NCBI GenBank assembly: GCA_027487835.1
Contig: JAIYCU010000030.1
Coordinates: 1 to 64,000, forward strand
Direction of reading: 5' to 3'
Length of the DNA: 64,000 nt
Origin: Bacteroidota bacterium
GTDB lineage: Bacteria > Bacteroidota > Bacteroidia > UKL13-3
The notes under the pieces were generated by a model that was not told the DNA's origin, did no database searches, and saw only the letters and a program-made list of their open reading frames with translations. This document shows positions 9,807-18,420 of the stretch, piece after piece. Position numbers and translations under genes: made by a program. Each line of letters starts with the position of its first letter. Positions within the stretch are counted from its first letter, which is position 1.

Positions 9807-9837
9807 ATGAACTTAATTTAATAAGGTAAGCCACAAA

Positions 9838-11856
9838 ATGCATAAAAATTCTAGTATATCTCGGTTTGAACCAATCCCTCAAGCCTACGATTATATATTT
9901 TGTGGTCTTGGGGCTTCTGCCTCTCTGTTGATTCTTGCCTTACACCATAAAAATTTATTGGCAAATAAAAAGGTGCTGCTGATAGACCAAGCACTCAAGA
10001 ATAAAAAGGATAAAACCTTTTGCTTTTGGGCCCATCACGATGAGCCCATTGCCCTTCAACTAAAACCACTCATTTCTAAATCATGGAATGAAGTAGAAAT
10101 TTCTAATGCCCATGCTACTAATATATCTCCCCAAGCTTATTACCATGTAGATAGCATCCATTTATATGAGCAAGTTCAAGTGCTTGCCGCTACCTACCAA
10201 TGGGACAAAATTACTGGCGAAGTAAATACCGTTTCTAATGATGGTATTTCTCCTTTCTTGCTGCTAAACCAATCCAAGTTTAGTGCACAAACCATATTTG
10301 ATTCGCGCACACCGCGCCCCCTCCCTTTGCAAAAAGACCAAACCCATATTCACCAAAGTTTTGTGGGTTGGATGATAGAAACCACAGAAGAAGTTATTAA
10401 TCCTGACTTGTTTAAGTTCATGGATTTTGAAATTGACCAACAAGATTATACGCAGTTTGTATATGTTTTGCCTTTCTCCAATACCAAAGCGCTTGTAGAA
10501 CTTACCCGTTTTGGAGATACGCTTATAAAAGAGCAAGAGGCCGAGGAAATTTTAGCGCCCTATATCCAAAATGCATTTGGTTCATACAAAAAAATAGACC
10601 TTGAAATTGGCTGCATTCCAATGAGCAATGGAGCGGTTGAAAATGCCTCGGCAGAAGGTATTGTTAACTTGGGTGCTAGAAATTACCATATCAAACCCAG
10701 CACAGGCTATGCCTTTAAAAACATGTTTTACCATGCGTTAAACTTAGCAGAAACCCTGGCTCAAAATGGCGATGCAAGCGCACTCAATCATACGCATGCA
10801 AAGGTATTTTCTACCCGATTCGCATTTTACGATGGCTTATTACTCCATATCCTCCAACACCGTCCTTCCCAAGGCAAGCCAATTTTCACCAGCCTATTGC
10901 GCAAAGTACCTATTCAAAAAACCTTGAAGTTCTTAGACGAACAAACAAGTTTGGCTGAAGAAGTTTCTATCTTTTACCAACTTCCTTGGACTCCCTTCCT
11001 GAAGGCTTTGTTGCATAAAACTATGGGTAAATCTTGGTTTCATGCAGGTATACTTTGCTTACTTACCTTACTACTTTTAATCTTAGGGACCTATACTTCG
11101 GTTCAAAAAGAAATTGGATACGCACTTTTAGTAGCAGGCTTGCTGGTGGTGGGCATACCGCATGGCGCCGTTGACCACCTATTAGAAACAGGTACTTTAG
11201 ACCTTAAAAAAACACCCTTATTCATTGCAAAATATTTAGTTTGGATGGGCCTTATGGCACTTGTTTGGGTATACTCACCTATGCTTGCCCTGCTAAGCTT
11301 TTTGCTATATTCAGCTTGGCACTTTGGTGAAGCGGATGGTAAAAAATGGCGCTTTTCTCCCTCATTTTCTCTGCTTTGGGGCAGCAGTGTATTGCTTTAT
11401 ATTTTAGGTACACATGCCGCAGAAACCACTGCCATTTTAAGCAGTATGAAGGTGATAGTTTCTATTCCCAGTTTACCTTTATGGGCCTTATTACCTTGGG
11501 CCATTTGGGGGATTATAAATAAACAATTTGGTTTTATCTTAACGCTTATTTGGTTGAGCCTCTCGAGCGCCTTGCCTTTGTTGTTTTCTTTTGGCCTCTA
11601 CTTTATTGGGCAGCATAGCATCCATGGATGGAAACACATTCAAATGCATTTGAATTGGAGCCACCAGAAAATTTGGTTGCAAGCCTTGCCATTTCATGCA
11701 GGTGCCTGGTTCTTGCTGGGGCTATTTTATTGGCTTTGGCCAAGTGCAGGCATTGCGCAAGATTCATCTCCATGGGGATTATTTTTTATCTTCATTGCCT
11801 GCATAAGTTTCCCGCATGTGATTGCCATGCATGGGATGTACAAAAAAGGTAGCTAA
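9838..11856 (+). CDS. Fusion of lycopene cyclase (CrtY type) and Brp/Blh beta-carotene 15,15'-dioxygenase
   Basis: One open frame of 672 aa joins two enzymes. Residues 1 to about 390 are a CrtY-type flavoprotein lycopene cyclase: dinucleotide-binding start DYIFCGLGASASLL (18-31), DKTFCFW (58-64) and the conserved YHIKPSTGYAF. Residues from about 396 are a Brp/Blh membrane dioxygenase that cleaves beta-carotene into two retinals. It has several membrane helices and the expected histidines: PHGAVDH (His442, His447), SAWHFGEAD (His495), GQHSIHGW (His593, His596) and FPHVIAMH (His660, His665). The junction (KALLHKTMGKSW) shows no stop or frameshift. It would convert lycopene to beta-carotene to retinal and so supply the adjacent rhodopsin. 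Earlier carotenoid genes (crtE, crtB, crtI) are not in the window. Confidence 0.88.
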   Translation: MHKNSSISRFEPIPQAYDYIFCGLGASASLLILALHHKNLLANKKVLLIDQALKNKKDKTFCFWAHHDEPIALQLKPLISKSWNEVEISNAHATNISPQAYYHVDSIHLYEQVQVLAATYQWDKITGEVNTVSNDGISPFLLLNQSKFSAQTIFDSRTPRPLPLQKDQTHIHQSFVGWMIETTEEVINPDLFKFMDFEIDQQDYTQFVYVLPFSNTKALVELTRFGDTLIKEQEAEEILAPYIQNAFGSYKKIDLEIGCIPMSNGAVENASAEGIVNLGARNYHIKPSTGYAFKNMFYHALNLAETLAQNGDASALNHTHAKVFSTRFAFYDGLLLHILQHRPSQGKPIFTSLLRKVPIQKTLKFLDEQTSLAEEVSIFYQLPWTPFLKALLHKTMGKSWFHAGILCLLTLLLLILGTYTSVQKEIGYALLVAGLLVVGIPHGAVDHLLETGTLDLKKTPLFIAKYLVWMGLMALVWVYSPMLALLSFLLYSAWHFGEADGKKWRFSPSFSLLWGSSVLLYILGTHAAETTAILSSMKVIVSIPSLPLWALLPWAIWGIINKQFGFILTLIWLSLSSALPLLFSFGLYFIGQHSIHGWKHIQMHLNWSHQKIWLQALPFHAGAWFLLGLFYWLWPSAGIAQDSSPWGLFFIFIACISFPHVIAMHGMYKKGS

Positions 11857-11988
11857 ATATTTCTCACGGATAGCACAGACATGAATTTTCCTTCTATGTA
11901 AATCTGCAAAATTTCTTTTATGGAAATTGATTACTTTGCTTGCAGTATTATAAGCATTAAATACTTAAACAGCAAAACAACCTATTTT

Positions 11989-12975
11989 ATGAAAGCAGCA
12001 GTGCACACAGAATACGGACCACCAGAAGTGGTTCGAATCATGGAATTACCTAAACCTATGCCAAAGGACAATGAAATTTTGGTGCGGGTTTATGCCGCTA
12101 CAGTTAACCGCACAGATGCTGGTTTTAGAAGTGCTGTTTATGTTATCTCTAGGCTCTTTAGCGGTTTGTTTAAACCTAAACAACAAATCTTAGGCTGCGA
12201 GTTTGCTGGTGTTGTAGCTGCTTGTGGTAAATCTGTAAAAAATTTCAAAGTTGGCCATAGGGTATTTGGGTATAATGATGAAACCTTTGGTGCACATGCA
12301 GAATATTTAACCATTGCCGAAACGGATGCTGTTACACATATGCCCATTCATTTTAGCATGGAAGAAGCTGCTGCAATTGGTGAAGGTGCTCACTATGCAT
12401 TAGTTAATATTAGAGCAGCCAAAGTTCAAAAAGGCGATAAGGTTTTGGTTTATGGCGCAACTGGCGCAATAGGCTCTGCCGCCGTTCAACTCCTTAAGTA
12501 TTTTGGAGCCAAAGTAACAGCAGTTTGCAATACAAAAAATGTAAACTTAGTGAAAGGATTAGGTGCCAATATTGTAATAGATTACCAAACACAAGATTTT
12601 ACGGCTACCAAAGAAAGCTACTCTTTTATTTTTGATGCCGTAGGTAAAAGCTCCTTTGGCGCCTGCAAACCATTACTCACCCCAAACGGTATTTATGTTT
12701 CCACTGAACTTGGTAAAAGGTCGGAGAATATTTTTCTAGCCTTGATTACTCCTCTATTCAAGGGCAAAAAAGTGCTTTTTCCTATTCCAATAATGAATAA
12801 AGTAATGCTTGTGTTTTTGAAAGAGTTGGCAGAAGCCGGCTATTTTAGTCCGGTTATTGACAGGGAATACAAGTTAAGCCAAATAGTAGAAGCATACCGC
12901 TATGTAGAATCTGAACAAAAAGTTGGCAATGTAATCATCAGCATGGTTAAGGAAGAAATGAATAAAGAATCTTAA
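11989..12975 (+). CDS. Zinc-free medium-chain NAD(P)H:quinone oxidoreductase-like dehydrogenase
   Basis: 328 aa from the ATG at 11989 (MKAAVHTEYGPPEVV); an upstream in-frame ATG at 11920 would add spacer-like sequence. It has the GroES-like N-terminal domain (ILVRVYAATVNRTDAGFRS, GCEFAGVV) and a Rossmann domain with VLVYGATGAIGSAAVQLLKY. The cysteine cluster of the structural zinc is absent, so it belongs with the quinone oxidoreductase/enoyl reductase branch of the MDR superfamily rather than with zinc alcohol dehydrogenases. The substrate cannot be told. The next gene begins 7 bp after its stop. Confidence 0.8.
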   Translation: MKAAVHTEYGPPEVVRIMELPKPMPKDNEILVRVYAATVNRTDAGFRSAVYVISRLFSGLFKPKQQILGCEFAGVVAACGKSVKNFKVGHRVFGYNDETFGAHAEYLTIAETDAVTHMPIHFSMEEAAAIGEGAHYALVNIRAAKVQKGDKVLVYGATGAIGSAAVQLLKYFGAKVTAVCNTKNVNLVKGLGANIVIDYQTQDFTATKESYSFIFDAVGKSSFGACKPLLTPNGIYVSTELGKRSENIFLALITPLFKGKKVLFPIPIMNKVMLVFLKELAEAGYFSPVIDREYKLSQIVEAYRYVESEQKVGNVIISMVKEEMNKES

Positions 12976-12982
12976 AAATCCT

Positions 12983-13561
12983 GTGAATCAAATTAGCACT
13001 TTTGAATACGTCTCTATTTTAATTTCCATCATATTGGGATTAGGAATTACGCATCTATTAACTGCTTTATCAGAAATCCTTTACCATCCTAAACAATTAA
13101 AGTTTTATTGGCCACATGCTATTTGGGTATATTTTATATTATTTTTATTCATTCAAGATTGGATTATCAGTTACCAATTGAAAGATAAAAACGTTTGGTA
13201 TTTTCATGAAGTTTTATTTGTACTTCTTTATCCAATTCTGTTATTTGGCGCTGCTAAAATGTTATTGCCAACCCATTCAGGTGAGGAACAAAAAGACATG
13301 AAGTCATTTTATTTTCAGCAATACCCCGCTATTTTTGCAATCATGGGCATCAGTGCACTTATATCACTGTTATTTAATCATATTTTGTTAAGGGTTGAAC
13401 CTATTCAGCAAGTTCCCATTGGTTTTCTGTTATTATTATTAACCCTAATGGTGTTTAAACAACCCAAAAACGAAGTTTACCACAAAGGGCTTGCCCTGCT
13501 TGTGTTTTTTGGTTCAATCTTATCTATTATACTGGCTAGAGAAATTTGGGTGATTAAATGA
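12983..13561 (+). CDS. Small integral membrane protein of unknown function
   Basis: 192 aa from a GTG at 12983 (MNQISTFEYVSILISIILGL). About five to six hydrophobic segments are visible, including FEYVSILISIILGLGITHLL, AIWVYFILFLFIQDWII, VLFVLLYPILLFGA, AIFAIMGISALISLLF and GFLLLLLTLMVF, with a final helix at the C-terminus. No catalytic or binding motif stands out. It sits 7 bp after the oxidoreductase gene and is probably translated from the same mRNA. I do not recognise a named family. Confidence 0.65.
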   Translation: MNQISTFEYVSILISIILGLGITHLLTALSEILYHPKQLKFYWPHAIWVYFILFLFIQDWIISYQLKDKNVWYFHEVLFVLLYPILLFGAAKMLLPTHSGEEQKDMKSFYFQQYPAIFAIMGISALISLLFNHILLRVEPIQQVPIGFLLLLLTLMVFKQPKNEVYHKGLALLVFFGSILSIILAREIWVIK

Positions 13562-13626
13562 AAGCCATGTGCTAAAGTAAAACACCAAAAATTGCCGGTT
13601 TTTCAAAAGATTAAAGGCATCTTTAT

Positions 13627-13698
13627 TATCCTATTTCCTTGATTTATTAAATAGCAGATGCCACAAGGCAATCTGGGAATTTTGTATTGTTGCGAGGG
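13627..13698 (+). repeat. 72-bp dispersed repeat, left copy
   Basis: This 72-bp non-coding stretch, beginning TATCCTATTT and ending with GGGAATTTTGTATTG then TTGCGAGGG, recurs at 16257-16328 with equal length and about 57 of 72 identical bases counted by hand. The ends are the best conserved parts. The two copies are direct repeats and enclose the toxin-antitoxin pair, a lipoprotein gene and an outer-membrane gene. Confidence 0.7.
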
Positions 13699-13780
13699 AA
13701 AGAAACCTCAATTTTAAGCCAAAAGAAATGACTAAAAGACAATTTAATATTCATAAAAAATAAACTTATAGGTTGATATT

Positions 13781-14308
13781 ATGAAATTCAATACTATATT
13801 TGAACCCAACCTATATTCAGTAATATTTGATAATAATACTGATGAATTTGAAAAGTTTCTAAGGTTTCTAACTGATGCAACACAACTAGAAGTGTATTTT
13901 AATGAAAATCGAAATGTACTTAAGTATTACAATATTTCAATTGAAGACGCAATTGAAAAGACGCTAGATTTATCAATTGAGCTTTATGAGTATCTAAAAC
14001 TTAATAGAAATAATTTAGACAAGATATTCGAGCCTTTGAAAAGTTTTGGAGGAGAATATGCTTTACATAGAATGAAGTTTAAATCAAACTGGATAAGAGT
14101 ATATGCAATTAAAATTGAATCTAAATATTTCGTAATTACAGGTGGGGTAATAAAGCAGTCCAATAAAATGAAAGAACATATTGGTACACAAAAACAATTA
14201 GTAAACTTGAGTAAGGTTAGAGAATATCTTTTAGAACAAGGAATAGTAGATGTTGACGGATTTTTTGAATTAATAAACGAAAAAAACGATGATAAAAAAG
14301 AATTTTAA
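13781..14308 (+). CDS. Putative toxin of a HigBA-like toxin-antitoxin pair
   Basis: 175 aa. The C-terminal half resembles the RelE/HigB (Gp49-like) RNase fold in order and character: HRMKFKSNWIRVYAIKIESK, then FVITGGVIKQSNKM and a final helix. The N-terminal 90 residues are acidic and unfamiliar, making it longer than usual HigB toxins (about 100 aa). Its last 20 bp overlap the start of an XRE-family gene, the toxin-first order typical of higBA. Base composition is AT-rich, unlike the genes to its left. If it is a toxin it would cut mRNA on the ribosome. The assignment rests on context plus weak similarity. Confidence 0.5.
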   Translation: MKFNTIFEPNLYSVIFDNNTDEFEKFLRFLTDATQLEVYFNENRNVLKYYNISIEDAIEKTLDLSIELYEYLKLNRNNLDKIFEPLKSFGGEYALHRMKFKSNWIRVYAIKIESKYFVITGGVIKQSNKMKEHIGTQKQLVNLSKVREYLLEQGIVDVDGFFELINEKNDDKKEF

Positions 14309-14708
14309 AGACATAACTGATGAAGAACCTTCAAAAGTTCATGAACATATTAGCTTCCTTAAAGCGAATAAGGCTTGGGTGAAAAAATCAATGCAAATTG
14401 CAGTGGGTGTTCTAAAAGTCTTAAGAGAAAAAAATATTTCACAAAACACCTTAGCTGAGAAACTAAATGTTTCACCTCAATATGTAAATAAAATACTTAA
14501 AGGAAATGAAAATTTAACGTTAGAAACCATTACCAAAATTGAAGAAATTCTAAATATTCAATTAATAAACATAATAACTGCCCATTGTCAAACGGAAGTT
14601 ATCGTACCCCAAAATTTAAAAGTATATTCAAAGCAAACAAAACCTACACGAGTTGTCCCTGCTAAAAAAGCAGCCAAGGTTAAAACGTTGAATACGGTAA
14701 AGCAATAA
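14289..14708 (+). CDS. XRE-family helix-turn-helix antitoxin/regulator (HigA-like)
   Basis: 139 aa. Residues about 45-95 form a Cro/CI helix-turn-helix: VLREKNISQNTLAEKLNVSP followed by QYVNKILKGNENLTLETI. The C-terminal tail is Lys-rich (PAKKAAKVKTLNTVKQ). It overlaps the preceding putative toxin by 20 bp, so translation is coupled. By analogy with HigA it would bind and neutralise the toxin and repress the operon. No obvious operator was found upstream of the toxin gene. Confidence 0.7.
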   Translation: MIKKNFKDITDEEPSKVHEHISFLKANKAWVKKSMQIAVGVLKVLREKNISQNTLAEKLNVSPQYVNKILKGNENLTLETITKIEEILNIQLINIITAHCQTEVIVPQNLKVYSKQTKPTRVVPAKKAAKVKTLNTVKQ

Positions 14709-14751
14709 GAATTTTATAAATTGACAAAGTATTTTTAAGCATTGAAAGTGT

Positions 14752-15354
14752 ATGAAAAAGGCGTTTTATATTATAGGATTGCTGATGTTAATGGATTTGA
14801 TATCGGCATGCTGCAATTGTTTGGAACCTGTATTTAGCAAGTACACCCATCAATCCATATCGCTTAACAACCTTAACAATGCTGGCATTAGTCCGGTATT
14901 GACAGAGAATGACACTATTCCAAAACAAGCCTATGGCATTAGGATTAATTTAAATGCCACCGTTTTGGCTTGCGCCACTCCAAAACCTGCTTTTTTACTA
15001 GGCTCTTCTTATGCCTTTGGTTGCAGATGCGAACCTGCAAATGTTTTTTTTGCAAAAGACAGTTTAGTACAAATTCAAGTTTTTACCCTCAATGCTTTTG
15101 ACGAATTACATCCAGCAGGCGCTGAGATAACTGAGTACTTCAAACGTTTCACACATCCAAATTTCACTGAAATTTCTGATTGGGTTCAAACCAAGAACAA
15201 TACTAAATATGATGTAAGCGATATAAACAGCAGTTTTGATATATTGCTTATAACTGCCCCAAAAGAACTTACTCAACATGTTTTTAAAGTGCGCATTAGC
15301 TTATCTGATGGTAGGGTATTTGAGGCCACTACTTCTAGCCTTGTTTTGATATGA
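14752..15354 (+). CDS. Lipoprotein, possibly DUF5034-like
   Basis: 200 aa with an N-terminal hydrophobic helix ending in a lipobox (LMDLISAC), so the mature protein is likely lipid-anchored. The region after it is Cys-rich (CCNCLEP, and AFGCRCEP later). The rest is probably beta-strand rich (FDILLITAPKELTQHVFKVR). It resembles Bacteroidota hypothetical proteins that I recall as DUF5034, but I am not certain. It shares a 4-bp ATGA overlap with the next gene. One iterated 10-mer GGTTCAAACC lies inside it (15183). Confidence 0.55.
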   Translation: MKKAFYIIGLLMLMDLISACCNCLEPVFSKYTHQSISLNNLNNAGISPVLTENDTIPKQAYGIRINLNATVLACATPKPAFLLGSSYAFGCRCEPANVFFAKDSLVQIQVFTLNAFDELHPAGAEITEYFKRFTHPNFTEISDWVQTKNNTKYDVSDINSSFDILLITAPKELTQHVFKVRISLSDGRVFEATTSSLVLI

Positions 15355-16136
15355 AACGCCTTTGTTTTTTGTTGCTTGTAACTTTTATGAGCAGTTTAAA
15401 AACCCCTGCTCAAAAAACCATGGAACCTTATAAGGCCATTTGGTTAACTAAGCCAAGTGTGGGAAGAACCGTTCCCATCACCAAACTTTTAAAAGGAAAT
15501 TTGAGCGATAAACTTTTTGAATATGATGATAGGTCCGTTTATTGGCAAATACCTTCTTTATATTATTTTCCAAAGAAGCATTGGGGCGTTTCGTTTCAAC
15601 TCTTTGCAAACAGTTGGTCAACGCTTGCCACAAATAACCAAATCTTAAATACCGCCTTAGAGAATGAATTTGGTGCTCAATATTACCTTAGTTTTAGCGG
15701 GAATGAACCCGAAAATGGAAATCCAATTACAGGGAAATTTGGAGGCGCCATGATTGGCGTAAACTATCGCATAGAAAAGAACCGCTTTTTATTGCAACCA
15801 CAGTTTGGTTTTGGTGTTAATTCATATTTTGTAAATTGGAAAGAAGTATTGCTCAAAGAGAAGAATACCAATACGCTTTTAAGGATTAAGTATGACCCAA
15901 AAGATAAGGTAAAAGATCATTTCTTATTAAATGCAAGCATGGCTTTAGGCTATAAACTAAATAGGCATTTTTATTTGAACCTAGACCTCATGGGAAGCTA
16001 TTTTAGAACCCAGAATTCTATCACAAAAACCACCACCAATATGGTTACTGAAGTAGCGCAATCTGAGCAGTTGAATTATAATGGCCATATCTTTTCCTTT
16101 AGTTATGGGGTAGGGATTTTTGTGGTGTTGCAGTGA
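15351..16136 (+). CDS. Outer-membrane beta-barrel-like protein
   Basis: 261 aa with a signal peptide (RLCFLLLVTFMSSLKTPAQ) and alternating hydrophobic strands typical of small barrels: WGVSFQLFANSWS, FGGAMIGVNYRIEKNRFLLQ, HFLLNASMALGYKLNRHFYL, and a final strand ending in FSYGVGIFVVLQ. It overlaps the lipoprotein gene by 4 bp and may form an envelope pair with it. No specific family was recognised. Confidence 0.55.
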   Translation: MKRLCFLLLVTFMSSLKTPAQKTMEPYKAIWLTKPSVGRTVPITKLLKGNLSDKLFEYDDRSVYWQIPSLYYFPKKHWGVSFQLFANSWSTLATNNQILNTALENEFGAQYYLSFSGNEPENGNPITGKFGGAMIGVNYRIEKNRFLLQPQFGFGVNSYFVNWKEVLLKEKNTNTLLRIKYDPKDKVKDHFLLNASMALGYKLNRHFYLNLDLMGSYFRTQNSITKTTTNMVTEVAQSEQLNYNGHIFSFSYGVGIFVVLQ

Positions 16137-16256
16137 GTTGGTGGTTAGTGGTTGGCGGTTGGGAAATTTGGTTCTATGAGGAGATTGCAACGCTCCAACA
16201 GCATGATACCAAGCTTTGTGTGACTTGGCTTATAAGATCAACCTGAGAACAATTCT

Positions 16257-16328
16257 TATCCTATTTCTATGATTTATTAAACGACAAATGACATTGATCT
16301 ATATGGGAATTTTGTATTGTTGTGAGGG
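16257..16328 (+). repeat. 72-bp dispersed repeat, right copy
   Basis: Direct repeat of 13627-13698, same length, about 79% identical by hand count. The most conserved blocks are TATCCTATTT, GATTTATTAAA and GGGAATTTTGTATTGTTG. It lies in the 413-bp non-coding stretch 16137-16549, which otherwise holds only the hairpin at 16430-16453 and a G-rich GGTTGG-like run just after the preceding stop codon. Confidence 0.7.
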
Positions 16329-16429
16329 TAAGATATTACATTGTTCAATCATCTATATTTTTCATGAATTCAATTTTATAGAATAATAATGGATTGAAGA
16401 GAAAGGTAATTAAAGTTATAAATAAAAAA

Positions 16430-16453
16430 AAGGAACCCATAATGAGTTCCCTT
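16430..16453. terminator. Terminator-like hairpin in the 16137-16549 gap
   Basis: AAGGAAC (16430-16436) pairs with GTTCCCTT (16446-16453) with one bulge, and a run of eight A lies just to the left (16424-16431). It would be a proper rho-independent terminator for leftward transcription, yet no leftward gene ends here. For rightward transcription the following bases are only moderately T-rich. It may be a relic or serve a transcript not seen. Confidence 0.35.
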
Positions 16454-16549
16454 AATCTTTTACTTGATTACGTTTCTTCAAAAGAAAGAGGCTTTACCAA
16501 GTCTATCTAACACAAATTTAAAAAGAAATTAAACCATTCCCAAATTAAT

Positions 16550-17227
16550 ATGGAAATTGAACTTCGAGGGAAATATTTATCAACTCCAAGATACAACAGA
16601 TATCTATTAGCAACAGACAATAAAAGTAAAAGAGCTAAACGGCTTTACACTGCAAATATTCGTTTGGCTCAAGCATTTCACCCCATTTTAAGTCAATTCG
16701 AAGTTGTCTTGAGAAATTCTCTTAACACCGTATTAACTGACCATTTTAATGACACAGATTGGATTATTAATCAGAAAAATGGATTTATGAAAGATAATTC
16801 ATTAAGAAGTTCTCATTTCTTTTTGAAAACATGCATACAAAAGACAGAAAATAAATTAACGAGACGTTCAATTCCAATAACCAGTGGCAAAATAATTTCT
16901 GACCAAACATTTGGATTTTGGCTATCATTTTTCCTATCTCATCATTACTCCTTGGTTAGCGGCCAACCAATCCACATTTTCCCAAACAAACCAGCTAGCG
17001 AAAACAGGGCTGGAATATATAATAAACTAGATTTAATAAGAGACTTCAGAAATAGAGTTAATCATTGTGAACCAATTTGTTTTGTTGGGCACAATATTGA
17101 CAGCAATTATGCTTTACAAATACAAACTACAATTTATCATCTAATTAAATGGATAGATCCGAAGCTAATTCCTTTCTTCAAAGACATTGATAACATTCAA
17201 AATAAAACAACAAAAATATCGCTATAA
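16550..17227 (+). CDS. Abi-like HEPN-domain protein (AbiD/AbiF family)
   Basis: 225 aa resembling the Abi_2 family of phage abortive-infection proteins. Visible signatures: FEVVLRNSLNTVLTDHF in the N-terminal third, SDQTFGFWLSFFL in the middle, and LDLIRDFRNRVNHCEPI in the C-terminal third. RNRVNH (167-172) fits the HEPN RNase motif RxxxxH, so an RNA-cutting effector is likely. There is no partner gene next to it. It lies just left of the phosphorothioation island and adds to the local defence cluster. Confidence 0.75.
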   Translation: MEIELRGKYLSTPRYNRYLLATDNKSKRAKRLYTANIRLAQAFHPILSQFEVVLRNSLNTVLTDHFNDTDWIINQKNGFMKDNSLRSSHFFLKTCIQKTENKLTRRSIPITSGKIISDQTFGFWLSFFLSHHYSLVSGQPIHIFPNKPASENRAGIYNKLDLIRDFRNRVNHCEPICFVGHNIDSNYALQIQTTIYHLIKWIDPKLIPFFKDIDNIQNKTTKISL

Positions 17228-17432
17228 CGCCTGCGCAAACAAGACAGTAAAATCAATTGTAACAAAATCTAAAGATTTATCTAAAGGAATAGAAGTAGGT
17301 ATGAGTTTATTTAATTGTTCAATCTTTAAACCCTGGAATAACTAGTAAAACTAAGGGTCATCCGTCTATAATATAGGCTCTAAGAATACTAAACGCTTTT
17401 TAATACCCGTTACTTATACAAATTAACTGTAT

Positions 17433-18338
17433 ATGAGAGGGATTAAACAATGGCTAGGTAGAGGGTTCTTTAGACCTTCCCTTTCAGGAATGTTATATTT
17501 ATTTCTTTCTTTTAATGGACTGCATGTTCAAGCAGAATCTACGCCACGGTACCGTTCCATTGATAGTTTGATAAGGGAAGGTTTTATCAATGTAAGTTTT
17601 GTTTCGTTGGGCGCCTATCAAGGCAATTGTGTAGAGGCAAGCCTCGAAAACAGAACTGGTAATTGGATCTATGTTTGGATTGAAGCGGGCAGGCGTTTAA
17701 TTGCAGACGATAGCACCAAACAAGATATTTTTATTGTAAAAGATAACAAGGTAAAACTAGGGCCATGGGCAAAGTTAAAAACCAGGGTTTTTGGCTTTTG
17801 CTGCCAAAGTTCAGATGGCGCTCCTAAAGAAAAAATGAAGTTTAGTGAAAGCTATATGGCCCCGCCAGATTGGGTGAGGTTGGCACAATTTTTAAATGCG
17901 GCTAACTTCGAAACCAATACCATACAATCTGCAGTATGGTGCCTCTCCAACAACCACTCCATTAGCGGTGTTTATGGAGCACCTGAAGCCCTGGTTAAAG
18001 CGTTAAAAGATACGCTAAGTGCTATCAAAAAAATACCCGTTCCCTGGTATACCACAACGTATGAAACCAACGATACCAGTGTATTTACGGGCGACCCAAA
18101 AAGAATATCGGGCAAGTTTAATTATTATGTAAAACACCATGGCGACTTAGTAATTGCCATTAAAAATAAAAGCGGCAATACCGTTAAAATCCTATCTGAA
18201 TTTTTTAACCATGGAGAAGGCAGTTTTGAGTACCATTTTGACCTAAATGTAAAAGGATGGACAAAGGGTGAATACCATCTTGTAGTGTATGAAGACTACG
18301 CCACCCTACTTGCTACCAAGTCGTTTAAGATTGAGTAG
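17433..18338 (+). CDS. Exported protein of unknown function
   Basis: 301 aa. An arginine-rich N-terminus is followed by a hydrophobic stretch (GMLYLFLSFNGLHVQA), which looks like a signal peptide. The mature part begins ESTPRYRSIDSLI. It has several Cys (GNCVEAS, GFCCQSS, WCLSNN) and a C-terminal beta-rich region (FEYHFDLNVKGWTKGEYHLVVYED) that reads like an Ig-like or T9SS-associated beta-sandwich, but no clear sorting domain. I recognise no family. Codon use resembles the chromosomal genes rather than the AT-rich island to its right. Confidence 0.55.
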   Translation: MRGIKQWLGRGFFRPSLSGMLYLFLSFNGLHVQAESTPRYRSIDSLIREGFINVSFVSLGAYQGNCVEASLENRTGNWIYVWIEAGRRLIADDSTKQDIFIVKDNKVKLGPWAKLKTRVFGFCCQSSDGAPKEKMKFSESYMAPPDWVRLAQFLNAANFETNTIQSAVWCLSNNHSISGVYGAPEALVKALKDTLSAIKKIPVPWYTTTYETNDTSVFTGDPKRISGKFNYYVKHHGDLVIAIKNKSGNTVKILSEFFNHGEGSFEYHFDLNVKGWTKGEYHLVVYEDYATLLATKSFKIE

Positions 18339-18420
18339 TTTTGGAACAGGCTTCTGAAGCAATAGTCAGTTTGCTAAAAAATACCTATAAATGGGTATAG
18401 GAAAAAGCACACTTGGCATT

